Part shown: one piece after another, positions 17,735 through 25,747 of the stretch | Layout: each line of letters begins with the position of its first letter | How positions within the stretch are numbered: position 1 is the stretch's first letter | Assembly: GCA_029287195.1 (NCBI GenBank) | Contig: JARFRN010000068.1 | Location: forward strand, 1-38,947 | Reading direction: 5' to 3' | DNA: 38,947 bases | Origin: Acidimicrobiia bacterium | GTDB lineage: Bacteria; Actinomycetota; Acidimicrobiia; Spongiisociales; UBA5794 | Notes under the pieces: generated by a model | What the model was told of the DNA's origin: nothing | Database searches by the model: none | What the model saw: only the letters and a program-made list of their open reading frames with translations | Program-made: the position numbers and the translations under genes

Positions 17735-17851
17735 CTTCGTCTACGTCCGCCATCGTGTATTTCGGGTTCATTTCAAGCCCCATCACGGTTGGCATCGTGC
17801 CTAGTCGCGGACACTTCACACCAGCTCTGCGTGCCCGTCGGGGCTCTCCAT
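17709..17851 (-). pseudogene. Small ORF split by a frameshift
   Basis: ATG at 17851 starts MESPDGHAELV and hits TGA at 17816-17818. Removing two bases of the GTGTG run would join it to KCPRLGTMPTVMGLEMNP..., which ends DVDEDGEFIGLF at TAG 17709. Both halves use GC-ending codons in the manner of real genes. The second half could alternatively start on its own at GTG 17819. The product, about 46 aa, is not a family I recognise. Confidence 0.4.
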
Positions 17852-17903
17852 TAGTTCGGATCCCGGCTGACAGACAGATGGGTTTGCGCAGCGCAGATGG
17901 GTA

Positions 17904-18160
17904 CTACCCCCAACCGTGGTGTTCGAAGGCTGCCATCCGGCGTTCCGACAGCCCGTCGGACTTCAAGTCGGCAGCGCCGTATGGCGGTCTTGCGATGATC
18001 TAGATCTTCTCTCGGATGAGGGCATCCGGTGGGCATAGATTCTCGAAAGATAAGGGCTCCTCTGCAGCGTCGGCGACCGCCTCCGCCGGCGCAACTGCAC
18101 CTCACCCTCGACGTGGGTTCCGATGTAGCCAAATCTGCCGATCGTGCCGCAGGCACGAGG
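17904..18160 (-). pseudogene. Decayed coding fragment with a frameshift and an in-frame amber
   Basis: Minus-strand coding-like peptide runs as CGTIGRFGYIGTHVEGE, changes frame near 18101 to GAVAPAEAVADAAEEPLSF...LIREKI, meets TAG at 18000-18002, and continues in the same frame as ARPPYGAADLKSDGLSE...AFEHHGWG to TAG 17904. No family is recognised. The 189-aa line in the ORF track over this region is a different frame and does not look like protein. Confidence 0.4.
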
Positions 18161-18217
18161 TAGCGCTCAACACCCCTCAGCCCAAGCGGATAGCTTGGTC
18201 GGTCGAGGATGTTGTCG

Positions 18218-18334
18218 TCATTCGCCGATGACGAGCCGGAAGTAGGCCTGGTTGTCGCCGTCGGCGTCGTTGGTCCAGATCCACTCAGCGAACGATCCGG
18301 TGGCAAATCCGGCAATCCCACCCGCACCTGATCG
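18218..18334 (-). pseudogene. C-terminal fragment of a lost gene
   Basis: The minus strand encodes a convincing protein tail, AGGIAGFATGSFAEWIW then TNDADGDNQAYFRLVIGE, ending at TGA 18218-18220. Upstream in the same frame the sequence turns into Arg/Ser-rich non-protein, and the coding-like signal moves to another frame (TQRIAPASSDLEVTQAAAIRP, about 18330-18400). The gene is therefore truncated or frameshifted. Its family is not recognised. Confidence 0.4.
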
Positions 18335-18434
18335 GCCGGATCGCAGCCGCCTGGGTGACTTCGAGGTCGGATGACGCCGGAGCGATTCTCTGAGTCTTGA
18401 TGCCCCCTTTCAAATGGCACAGGCGCCGACGCAC

Positions 18435-18462
18435 TTGGTAGCTATTGAGCGAAGTGTAAATA
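18435..18462 (+). promoter_or_regulatory. Candidate promoter of the serA operon
   Basis: TTGGTA at 18435-18440 and TAAATA at 18457-18462 are separated by 16 nt and lie about 50 nt upstream of the serA GTG. The AT-rich patch stands out in a GC-rich background. Confidence 0.4.
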
Positions 18463-18514
18463 TGAATGCCGCGGAGGGTGCGTAAGGTGAAATCGCGACC
18501 ATGGGAGCGAACCT

Positions 18515-19720
18515 GTGAAAGTCCTGATAGCGGACAAGTTCTCCGAAGACCACATCGAGCGGCTACGCAACGCCGGGCATGAGGTCAGCCTCCAGCCCAA
18601 TCTCTCCAAGTCGGACCTGCCGAAAACAATCGCAGGATTCAACGTTCTCGTGGTCCGGTCGACCAGGGTCACAGAAGAGACGATCGGCGCCGCCGACAAG
18701 CTGAATCTGATCATCCGGGCAGGCGCCGGTGTCAACACGATTGCACTGGAGAAGGCAGCCGAGGAGGGTGTCTTCGTCTGCAACACTCCAGGCAAGAACG
18801 CAGTTGCTGTGGCCGAATTGGCCATGGGGCTGATCATGGCCATCGACCGCAACATCCCCGATCAAGTACGGGATTTGCGCAAGGGGAAGTGGAAGAAGAA
18901 GAAGTACGCCACGACCAAGGGCCTGGCGGGCCGTTCTGTTGGGATTGTGGGTCTGGGTGCCATTGGCTTGGAGGTAGCCAAGCGTGCTGCGGCTTTCGAT
19001 ATGGAGATCGCGGTAGTCGACCGCCCCAATCGCGACCCATCCCGCTTGCAGGCGCTCAAGCATCTCGGAGCCCGGTTCGAACCCGACCTCGAGTCGCTCG
19101 CAGCCAGCTGCGATATTCTCACGTTCCACGTGCCGGCCACCCCCGAGACCGAGGGCCTCGTATCGCGTGAGCTCCTGGGGCTCATGCGTCCTGGAACCGT
19201 CATCATCAATACGGCGCGGGGCACGGTCATCGACGAGGAAGCGCTACTCGAGGTAATCGAAGAGAAGGATCTCCGGATCGGGCTCGACGTCTACAAGGGC
19301 GAGCCCGGCGCCGGTGACGCGGATTTCTCGTCTTCGCTCGCTGCTCACCCCCGTGTGTATGGGACCCATCACATCGGGGCATCCACCAACCAGGCCCAGG
19401 TCGCCATCGCCGATGCTGTCGTCGACGCCATTGAGTCATTCCAGGACGGCGAGTTGCTCAACTGTGTCAACCTGGGCGATGTCGGCGGCACTGCGATGAC
19501 GGTGACCATCCGTCACTTCAATCGTGTCGGTGTCCTGGCCGGGGTGCTGGGTACGCTGCGCGAAGCCGGTATCAACGTGGAGGACATGGAGAACTTCATA
19601 CTCAGTGGACGCACGGCCGGCTCAGCAGTGATCCACGTGGTGGGCACCGTCGACGACGAGCTGGTCGAGAAACTGGAGGCAGTCGAGAACGTGATTGCGG
19701 TTTCGGTGTCGCACCGATGA
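18515..19720 (+). CDS. serA: D-3-phosphoglycerate dehydrogenase-like, with C-terminal ACT domain
   Basis: A 2-hydroxyacid dehydrogenase of 401 aa that would oxidise 3-phosphoglycerate with NAD as the first step of serine synthesis. The Rossmann motif is VGIVGLGAIGLEVAKR (about residue 145), followed by the NAD-binding Asp region, the catalytic Arg in NTARGTVIDEEAL and the His in THHIGAST. Residues about 325-401 form an ACT-like domain (NRVGVLAGVLGTLREAGINVEDMEN) that in SerA proteins binds serine. It is shorter than the mycobacterial long form and has no intervening domain. The GTG start has GGGAG 6 nt upstream, and its stop overlaps the next gene by ATGA. Confidence 0.88.
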   Translation: MKVLIADKFSEDHIERLRNAGHEVSLQPNLSKSDLPKTIAGFNVLVVRSTRVTEETIGAADKLNLIIRAGAGVNTIALEKAAEEGVFVCNTPGKNAVAVAELAMGLIMAIDRNIPDQVRDLRKGKWKKKKYATTKGLAGRSVGIVGLGAIGLEVAKRAAAFDMEIAVVDRPNRDPSRLQALKHLGARFEPDLESLAASCDILTFHVPATPETEGLVSRELLGLMRPGTVIINTARGTVIDEEALLEVIEEKDLRIGLDVYKGEPGAGDADFSSSLAAHPRVYGTHHIGASTNQAQVAIADAVVDAIESFQDGELLNCVNLGDVGGTAMTVTIRHFNRVGVLAGVLGTLREAGINVEDMENFILSGRTAGSAVIHVVGTVDDELVEKLEAVENVIAVSVSHR

Positions 19721-20958
19721 ACCCGGCACGGCCTCTCGTCCGACCCACGAGGATCTACCTTCCGACGCCGGAATACGCTCCAAAGGTCGCGGTGGTACCC
19801 AAATCGGTAGTGCCTGCCGGCTATTGGGAGACGCTGGAGGCCACCAACCCGTACAGCTTCGAGTTGGTGATGCGCGACGTCATCCCTTGCGAGGGCGAGT
19901 GCGCTGAGCTGGCAACGCCGGTGGGGCGGAAGCGCCTGGACATCATGATTGCGCGAGGAATCTACGAGTATCAGGCCGACCCTGCCTACTACGTGTACCG
20001 AGTCTCGGACGGCTATCGCACCCAAACCGGGATCGTCGGCGAGGTCGACGCGTCGGCCTACGACCGTGGATTGATCAAGCGGCACGAGCACACCCGTCCC
20101 GAAGCCGAGGCCGCACTGGTAGATGCCCTCGAGCGGATGCAGGCGAACTCTTATCCGATGTGCATGACATATCGTCATGCGGGTATCAACGCACTGATCG
20201 ACCGACTCACGGCCGAGGAACCGATTCTGGATTTTCTCGGCCAGGACGGAGTTCAACAGAGCGTCTGGAGAGTCGTCGGCGAGGAAACGGAAGCCGAGCT
20301 CGAATCCTGTTTGCACAACATCGAGGCGCTCTACATCACGGACGGCCATCACCGCGCGGCCGCCGGCGCGGCGCTGGCCCGCGAGATCGCCGCCGCCCAC
20401 CCGGAGGCGACCGGGCTCGAGCCGTTCAACTATGTCATGGGAGTCATCTACCCGTCGCAACAACTCAAGCTCGTCGAATACAACCGACGCGTCTCGGACC
20501 TAGCCGGTTTGACAGACGTCGAATTCGTTCAGCGGGTCAGTGAGCGTCTTCAAGTAGTGCGGCTCCGTACGGACGATCCCGAAGATGCTCGCCCCCAGAA
20601 GCCCGGCTCATTTGGAATGCTCGTCGGTGACAAGTGGTACAAGGTCACGGTTCCCGACGCGTTGCGGTCGGCCGACGATCCCTACGGTGGGCTCGATGTG
20701 GTGCTCCTCAACAATCTCATCCTGGGACCGATCCTCGGCATCAACGATCCCCGCACCAGCGAGCGGCTGGAGTACATACCCGGCACCGTACCGCTCGACT
20801 ACATCGCCGGCCAGAAGTGTGCCGCCTTCTTCATCGTGCACCCAACGAAGATGTCACAGGTTGCGGCGGTCGCCGACCGCGGCCTGGTGATGCCGCCCAA
20901 ATCGACCTGGTTCCTGCCGAAAATCAGTTCAGGCCTGTTTGTGAGGCTCTTCGACTGA
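19717..20958 (+). CDS. DUF1015 family protein
   Basis: A 413-aa DUF1015 protein. Typical marks are PKSVVPAGYWETLEATNPYS in the N-terminal part, the central IKRHEHTRPEAEAALVDAL and the Asp-His block ITDGHHRAAAGAALARE, which has the look of a catalytic or metal site. DUF1015 genes often lie beside serA in other bacteria, from family knowledge, and here the start overlaps the serA stop by 4 nt (ATGA), so coupling is certain at the sequence level. A role near serine or phosphoserine metabolism is inferred. The biochemical activity is not known to me. Confidence 0.85.
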   Translation: MNPARPLVRPTRIYLPTPEYAPKVAVVPKSVVPAGYWETLEATNPYSFELVMRDVIPCEGECAELATPVGRKRLDIMIARGIYEYQADPAYYVYRVSDGYRTQTGIVGEVDASAYDRGLIKRHEHTRPEAEAALVDALERMQANSYPMCMTYRHAGINALIDRLTAEEPILDFLGQDGVQQSVWRVVGEETEAELESCLHNIEALYITDGHHRAAAGAALAREIAAAHPEATGLEPFNYVMGVIYPSQQLKLVEYNRRVSDLAGLTDVEFVQRVSERLQVVRLRTDDPEDARPQKPGSFGMLVGDKWYKVTVPDALRSADDPYGGLDVVLLNNLILGPILGINDPRTSERLEYIPGTVPLDYIAGQKCAAFFIVHPTKMSQVAAVADRGLVMPPKSTWFLPKISSGLFVRLFD

Positions 20959-21794
20959 TGGCAGCGGAGCCGTATGCACTGGTGCTCGGTGTGGCCCAGG
21001 ACGGCGGTCATCCTCAGCCAGGGTGTCGGCGGGATTGCTGCGTCGGCCCGGAGGTAAGCCCTCATCTGACGACCTGCGTTGCAGTGATTGACGAAGGTCG
21101 GTTTTGGCTCCTCGACGCGGGTCCGGACTTGCCCCGCCATCTCGCCAGGATCAACACCCTTGGAGTAGAGCTGGCCGGAGTGCTGTTGACTCATGGTCAT
21201 ATCGGGCACTATGCAGGTCTGGCCTTTCTCGGCCGCGAAGCAATGAACGCAACACGGCTACCCGTGTGGGCGGCACCGCGCATGAGTGCCTTCCTCGCCG
21301 CCAACGTGCCGTGGAGCCGGCTCATCACGGCCGGGAACATCGAAGTTCGACGGCTCGACGGGCCGATCTCTCTGGGTGCGAGAGTGCAGGCGGAAGCGTT
21401 TCCGGTCCCTCACCGCGATGAGTACAGCGAGACGGTTGGATGGCGAGTCACGGGCTCGCGGCGCAGCTTGCTTTATGTACCGGACACCGACGGTTGGGAT
21501 GGGTGGGAAAGCCCTATTGAGGAATACCTGGCGACAGTCGACAGAGCGCTGCTCGATGGGACATTCTTCAGCCGAAACGAGCTAGACCACCGGGATCAGG
21601 CTGCGATCGCCCATCCCACAGTCACCGAGTCGCTGCTCCGATTTGTCGCCCTCGACGACACGGAACGGTCGAAGATCCTTTTCACCCACCTCAACCACAC
21701 AAACCCGCTTCTCCGTCCAGACAGCGACGAGTACATCCGCGTCTTCCGCTCCGGAATGGAAGTCGCCACTGAGGGAGACATATTCGAGTTGTAG
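20958..21794 (+). CDS. PqqB-like metallo-beta-lactamase-fold protein
   Basis: A 278-aa metallo-beta-lactamase-fold protein closest to PqqB. It has the N-terminal LGVAQDGGHPQPGC with downstream DCC cysteines, LLDAGPDLPRHL and the PqqB-type tail LFTHLNHTNPLL. The metal motif is LTHGHIGHYAGL: the histidines are present but the Asp of the classical HxHxDH is Gly. The start ATG overlaps the DUF1015 stop (TGATG). No pqqA, C, D or E is near, so PQQ synthesis is unlikely. It more probably acts on a small phosphorylated or cyclic metabolite linked to the serA operon, which is inference. Confidence 0.8.
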   Translation: MAAEPYALVLGVAQDGGHPQPGCRRDCCVGPEVSPHLTTCVAVIDEGRFWLLDAGPDLPRHLARINTLGVELAGVLLTHGHIGHYAGLAFLGREAMNATRLPVWAAPRMSAFLAANVPWSRLITAGNIEVRRLDGPISLGARVQAEAFPVPHRDEYSETVGWRVTGSRRSLLYVPDTDGWDGWESPIEEYLATVDRALLDGTFFSRNELDHRDQAAIAHPTVTESLLRFVALDDTERSKILFTHLNHTNPLLRPDSDEYIRVFRSGMEVATEGDIFEL

Positions 21795-21799
21795 GGCTG

Positions 21800-22531
21800 C
21801 TAGGTCAGGTGACCGCCCCCGTCGAGCCGGATGATCTCCCCGGTGACGAAGTCATTCTGAATCAGATGCAGTGCCGCCGCCACTACGGGCTCGGTGCCAC
21901 CAACCCGCTGCAGCGGCAGATCGGCGGCGAGTTCCTCGACGTAGGCGGCGTCTTCACCGGGTGGGGGCAAGATCACGCCCAGCGCCACGGCATTGACCCT
22001 GATGCCGGGTGCCAGCGCCACGGCTGCAGCACGGGTGAAGGTATCCAAGCCTCCCTTGGCAATCACGTAGGAGAAGTGCTTCAGATACGGCGTCGAGGTG
22101 CGGACGTCGGTAACATTGAGCACTGCGCCTTGCGAATCGTCTCCCAGGGCTGCGGCAAATGCTTGTGTCAGGAACACCGGAGAAGCCAGGGTCAGATCGT
22201 GACTGCGCTGCCACCCGGCGAGGTCGACATCAGTAATGGTGTCGGTGGCGAATCCTGAGGCAGAGTTGACCAGAATCGAAACCTCACCAAGGGCATCGGC
22301 CGCCATGTCGATGAGTTGCGGCGCCGCCGCCGGGTCACCCAGATCGACGGAACCGACGGCCCCTCGCCCTCCCCGGCTGTGGATTTCTGCCAGCGCATCC
22401 TCGGCGGGGCCCGCCGAGCTGTTGTAGTGCACGAAGACCGAGGCACCTGCATCGGCAAGCGCCAGCGCGATGGCTCGCCCCACCCGTCTGGCGCCACCGG
22501 TGACGACTGCAACCCGGTTGCTTATGTTCAT
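21800..22531 (-). CDS. Short-chain dehydrogenase, pteridine-reductase-like
   Basis: A 243-aa SDR. The cofactor motif is TGGARRVGRAIALAL, the TGxxxRxG version with an Arg typical of PTR1/FolM pteridine reductases that favours NADPH. The catalytic pair is YVIAK, while the position of the usual catalytic Ser reads VTDVRTST, i.e. Asp as in PTR1/FolM. Reduction of a pterin or dihydrofolate-like substrate is therefore the best guess. ATG 22531 is used; the frame extends to a GTG at 22567, which would overlap the divergent gene. It converges on the PqqB-like gene with 5 nt between. Confidence 0.82.
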   Translation of the reverse strand: MNISNRVAVVTGGARRVGRAIALALADAGASVFVHYNSSAGPAEDALAEIHSRGGRGAVGSVDLGDPAAAPQLIDMAADALGEVSILVNSASGFATDTITDVDLAGWQRSHDLTLASPVFLTQAFAAALGDDSQGAVLNVTDVRTSTPYLKHFSYVIAKGGLDTFTRAAAVALAPGIRVNAVALGVILPPPGEDAAYVEELAADLPLQRVGGTEPVVAAALHLIQNDFVTGEIIRLDGGGHLT

Positions 22532-22596
22532 CAGTGGGAGGCTAACCCGCGCCACATGAAATGGCACAAGCCGGTGGATTGACTATCTTTTCGCGG

Positions 22597-23175
22597 GTGA
22601 GCAAAGAAGACCCCAAACATGGCCGGTGGATTCTCCCACTGGTGGTTCTCGCCCTCGTGGCGTTCACCTATACATTCGTCAATAATCTCCCCGCCGCCGA
22701 GACCAAGGTGACGACGACGGTGGCCGCAGGTACGACGACAACAACGACCGAACCACCCGAGGAGACAACCACAACCACACTGCCGCCTGAAATAGTCGCC
22801 TTCGTCGGCAACGCCGACACCCTGGCCGCAACCGGCGTAGATCTCCGATCGCAGGCAAACACGATCAATGATGAGTACCCCGACGTCACCGGCTACGGGG
22901 CGACGCGTGATCTCATGAGCGCGCTGCGGGTGGACACCGCAGCGTTCGTAGAGGAGGTCGGTGCGGTCGTCGTCCCATCAGCCGCTGAGGAGAAGTGGAG
23001 CGATGTCACGACCTCCGCGGCGGCCATGCAGAAAGCGGCCGACGATATGTTCGATGGTCTGGTCAACACTTCGGGGTCGGAGAAGAGGCTTGCAGCTCTC
23101 GACGACTACAACATCGCAGCGGCCACTTTCGACCAAGCGATCGATGCCGCGCAAGAAGCGGCAACGGACCTCTAG
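22597..23175 (+). CDS. Single-pass membrane protein with Thr-rich linker
   Basis: About 192 aa from GTG 22597: a short charged N-terminus (SKEDPKHGR), one transmembrane helix (WILPLVVLALVAFTYTFV), a Thr/Pro/Glu-rich stalk (about 45-75), then an Ala-rich helical domain that would lie outside the membrane. It carries no catalytic motif and I do not recognise a family. GTG 22597 is preferred to ATG 22561 because TATCTT lies 7 nt upstream, suggesting a leaderless transcript, but the ATG is possible. It is followed by a very strong terminator. Confidence 0.6.
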   Translation: MSKEDPKHGRWILPLVVLALVAFTYTFVNNLPAAETKVTTTVAAGTTTTTTEPPEETTTTTLPPEIVAFVGNADTLAATGVDLRSQANTINDEYPDVTGYGATRDLMSALRVDTAAFVEEVGAVVVPSAAEEKWSDVTTSAAAMQKAADDMFDGLVNTSGSEKRLAALDDYNIAAATFDQAIDAAQEAATDL

Positions 23176-23188
23176 AGGGCAGATGACG

Positions 23189-23224
23189 AAGAGAAGACGG
23201 GGCCGGATGGCCCCGTCTTCTCTT
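23189..23224. terminator. Strong bidirectional terminator
   Basis: AAGAGAAGACGGGGCC (23189-23204) and its exact reverse complement (23209-23224) form a 16-bp perfect stem with a GGAT loop. It lies between the convergent membrane-protein gene and glnII and can serve both; the A/T-rich stem ends supply short T runs in each direction. Confidence 0.85.
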
Positions 23225-23267
23225 GTCCGGAAGGAGGAGGTCCTGCCGTTCTGCTATCCGATGAGTG

Positions 23268-24269
23268 TTACGACTCCACGTCGCTGCAGACCGTATCCGT
23301 GATGAGCGCAGTCACCACGTAGGGATCCATGTTCGCATTGGGACGCCGGTCCTCGATATAGCCCTTGCCGTCGCGGGCAACCTGCCACGGTATCCGAACC
23401 GAAGCGCCCCGGTCGGATACCCCGTAGTTGTATTCGGTCCAGGGGGCCGTCTCGTGCAAACCGGTCAGGCGCTGCTCGATGCCGGCGCCGTACTGCTTGA
23501 TATGGATATCCGCCTTCTTCCCAAGGGCTTCGCAAGCGGCGATGATGGCGTCGTAGCTATCCCTCATTTCTGCGGTCGAGAAGTTGGTGTGCGCCCCGGC
23601 GCCATTCCAGTCGCCCTGCACCGGCTTCGGCATGAGGTGTGCGGAGATGTCGTGGTCCTCGGCGATGCGATACAGCAACCAGCGGGCCAGCCAGATCTCA
23701 TCCGAGACAGTGACGCCGTCGGCGGGGCCAATCTGGAACTCCCATTGCCCGATCATCACCTCGGCGTTGGTGCCGGAAATGCTCAATCCGGCTGCAATGC
23801 AGGCCTCGGTGTGGTGCTCGACCACGTCGCGTCCCCAGATTTCATCGGCGCCGACACCGCAGTAGTAGCCACCCTGGGGAGCGGGGAAACCGCCGGCCGG
23901 CCAGCCGTGGGGACGGCCGTCCTTGAAGAACGTGTACTCCTGCTCGATCCCGAAGAGCGGTTCATGTGAGGCGTACTTCTCGGCAATGGCAACGGCGTTG
24001 GCTCGAGTGTTGCTCTCGTGCGGGGTCATGTCGGTATTGAGGACTTCACACATGACGAGCTTGTCGTTACCGCCACGAATGGGATCGGGAACCACGCGTA
24101 CGGGGTTGAGCACGCAGTCCGAGGCCTCGCCCGGCGCCTGCTCGGTGCTCGATCCGTCAAAACCCCAAACGGGAGGGGAATCGGCGTCGGGGACGATCTT
24201 GGTCTTGGACCGCAGCTTGGCGGTCGGCTTCTGGCCATCGATCCAGATGTACTCGGCCCTGTAAACCAT
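23268..24269 (-). CDS. glnII: Glutamine synthetase type II
   Basis: A 333-aa GS of the eukaryote-like type II, found in Streptomyces and rhizobia, which makes glutamine from glutamate, ammonia and ATP. Landmarks are VWGFDGSSTEQAPGEASDC, the Glu-rich FGIEQEYTFF, QWEFQIGPADG, GDWNGAGAHTNFST and the C-terminal DRGASVRIPWQV with the Arg that contacts ATP/Pi, then YIEDRRPNANMDPY. ATG 24269 is chosen because GAAGGAG lies 9 nt upstream; the longer frame adds ten unrelated residues. It is divergent from glnA across a GlnR-type box and ends at a strong terminator. Confidence 0.95.
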   Translation of the reverse strand: MVYRAEYIWIDGQKPTAKLRSKTKIVPDADSPPVWGFDGSSTEQAPGEASDCVLNPVRVVPDPIRGGNDKLVMCEVLNTDMTPHESNTRANAVAIAEKYASHEPLFGIEQEYTFFKDGRPHGWPAGGFPAPQGGYYCGVGADEIWGRDVVEHHTEACIAAGLSISGTNAEVMIGQWEFQIGPADGVTVSDEIWLARWLLYRIAEDHDISAHLMPKPVQGDWNGAGAHTNFSTAEMRDSYDAIIAACEALGKKADIHIKQYGAGIEQRLTGLHETAPWTEYNYGVSDRGASVRIPWQVARDGKGYIEDRRPNANMDPYVVTALITDTVCSDVES

Positions 24270-24355
24270 ATTGTTTGGCTCCTTCACATGACAACGCACC
24301 GGACAACCGGAGCCAAGCCCCGGGAATCCGGCGCTCGCCAGTATGTCAATTGAGG

Positions 24356-24393
24356 GTTTCCTTCGAGTAACAGGAATGTGAACGCTGTGTTTC
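24356..24393. promoter_or_regulatory. GlnR-type operator between glnII and glnA
   Basis: Four 5-mers repeat at 11-nt intervals. On the minus strand they are GAAAC-n6-TTCAC-n6-GTTAC-n6-GAAAC. The last two match the Streptomyces GlnR consensus gTnAC-n6-GaAAC exactly, and the whole keeps the AC-n9-AC register throughout. A perfect -35 box TTGACA for glnII lies 6 nt away (24344-24349, minus strand), the position expected for an activator, while glnA begins 62 nt on the other side. Confidence 0.75.
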
Positions 24394-24454
24394 GTTGGCT
24401 ATTCAGGCTGTTCTCGGGGCCCGACCTCGCTTACCATCGCCCCTTGGAGGTGAC

Positions 24455-25747
24455 ATGCAACGGCAAGAGGAATACGTATTGCGGACCGTCGAGGAGCGCG
24501 GAGTGCGCTTTGTGCGGCTGTGGTTCACGGACATTCTCGGATTCCTCAAGTCGTTTGCGATCACTCCGGCCGAGTTGGAATCCGCCTTTGCCAACGGCAT
24601 GCGATTCGATGGATCGGCAATCGACGGGTTCTCCCGAGACCAGGAGTCGGACATGCTGGCTCAGCCCGATCCGACGACCTTTCAGATCCTTCCGTTCAAT
24701 TCAGGAGACGGCAGCGTCGCCCGCATGTTCTGTGACATCGTCACCCCCGACGGTGAACCATTCCAGGGGGATCCCCGCTGGGTGCTGCGCAAGAATCTCG
24801 AGCGGGCTCGCGCCCTCGGATACACGTTCTATGTTGGCCCCGAGGTGGAGTACTTCTACTTCGCCGACGCCGGTCCCGAGCCGCAGACACTCGACCGTGG
24901 CGGCTACTTCGATCTCACGCCGCTCGATGTTGCTCAGCAGCACCGTCGCAGCACAATCGTGGCGTTGGAGCATCTCGGCATTCCGGTCGAGTCTTCCCAC
25001 CACGAGGTCTCCCCGTCGCAGCACGAGATAGACCTGCGCCACACCGATGGATTGACGATGGCCGACAACCTGGTGACCACTCGGCTGGCCATCAAGGAAG
25101 TTGCCATGGAACAGGGCATCTACGCAACATTCATGCCGAAGCCGCTGGAAGGGCACGACGGCTCAGGGCTTCATCTGCACTTATCACTGTTTGCGGGAGA
25201 GGACAACGCTTTCCACGATGAATCGAAGAGCGACAGCCTGTCTGAGGTCGCCCGCGGCTTCATTGCCGGCCTGATCCGGCACGGACGCGAAATCACGGCT
25301 GTGACCAACCAATGGGTCAACTCGTATAAGCGCTTGGTCTCCGGATTCGATGCGCCCGTGCTGTCGGCATGGGATCGCACCAACCAAGCTGCAGTCGTCC
25401 GTATCCCCAGCGTGGCCGGCAATCGGCCGGGCGCCACCCGTATTGAGTACCGCGCCCCGGATCCGGCATGCAACCCCTACCTTGCCTTGTCGACGATCCT
25501 CGTCGCCGGGCTGACCGGTATCGAACAAGGATATGAGCTTGGAGACGGGGAGTCGATCGGATCGGCGGAACGGCTACCGACCACGCTGGCTGAAGCCCTC
25601 GATGCAATGCAAGCATCGTCACTGGTGAAGGACACGCTGGGTGAGCATGTTTTCGAATGGTTCCTGCGCAACAAGCGACGGGAATGGCAGCGCTACGAAC
25701 ATCACGTGTCGCGCTTCGAGCTAGAGCAGTACCTACCGGTGTTGTGA
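24455..25747 (+). CDS. glnA: Glutamine synthetase type I, alpha-like
   Basis: A 430-aa type I GS. Motifs in order: FTDILGFLKSF, MRFDGSAIDGFSRDQESDM, the metal Glu in VGPEVEYFYF, SHHEVSPSQHEID, ATFMPKPLEGHDGSGLHLHLS, NSYKRLVSG and the Arg/Glu flap RIEYRAPDPACNPY. It resembles the Bacillus GSI-alpha type: Arg61 matches the Bacillus feedback Arg62, and the NLYDLP adenylylation site of the beta type is not seen, so control is probably transcriptional or allosteric. ATG 24455 follows TTGGAGGTGAC. The stop overlaps the next ATG (TGATG), coupling it to the GlnR-like regulator. Confidence 0.93.
   Translation: MQRQEEYVLRTVEERGVRFVRLWFTDILGFLKSFAITPAELESAFANGMRFDGSAIDGFSRDQESDMLAQPDPTTFQILPFNSGDGSVARMFCDIVTPDGEPFQGDPRWVLRKNLERARALGYTFYVGPEVEYFYFADAGPEPQTLDRGGYFDLTPLDVAQQHRRSTIVALEHLGIPVESSHHEVSPSQHEIDLRHTDGLTMADNLVTTRLAIKEVAMEQGIYATFMPKPLEGHDGSGLHLHLSLFAGEDNAFHDESKSDSLSEVARGFIAGLIRHGREITAVTNQWVNSYKRLVSGFDAPVLSAWDRTNQAAVVRIPSVAGNRPGATRIEYRAPDPACNPYLALSTILVAGLTGIEQGYELGDGESIGSAERLPTTLAEALDAMQASSLVKDTLGEHVFEWFLRNKRREWQRYEHHVSRFELEQYLPVL

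Noticed and set aside
17816-17818. TGA at the end of MESPDGHAELV as a selenocysteine codon
   Set aside because: Reading through gives only three further codons before TAG, and the protein-like continuation is in a different frame. A frameshift is the simpler reading.
17851-18420. 189-aa minus-strand ORF in the serA upstream region
   Set aside because: The translation is low-complexity Arg/Ser/Pro text, while other frames in the same stretch carry protein-like fragments. It was kept as decayed sequence, not as this ORF.
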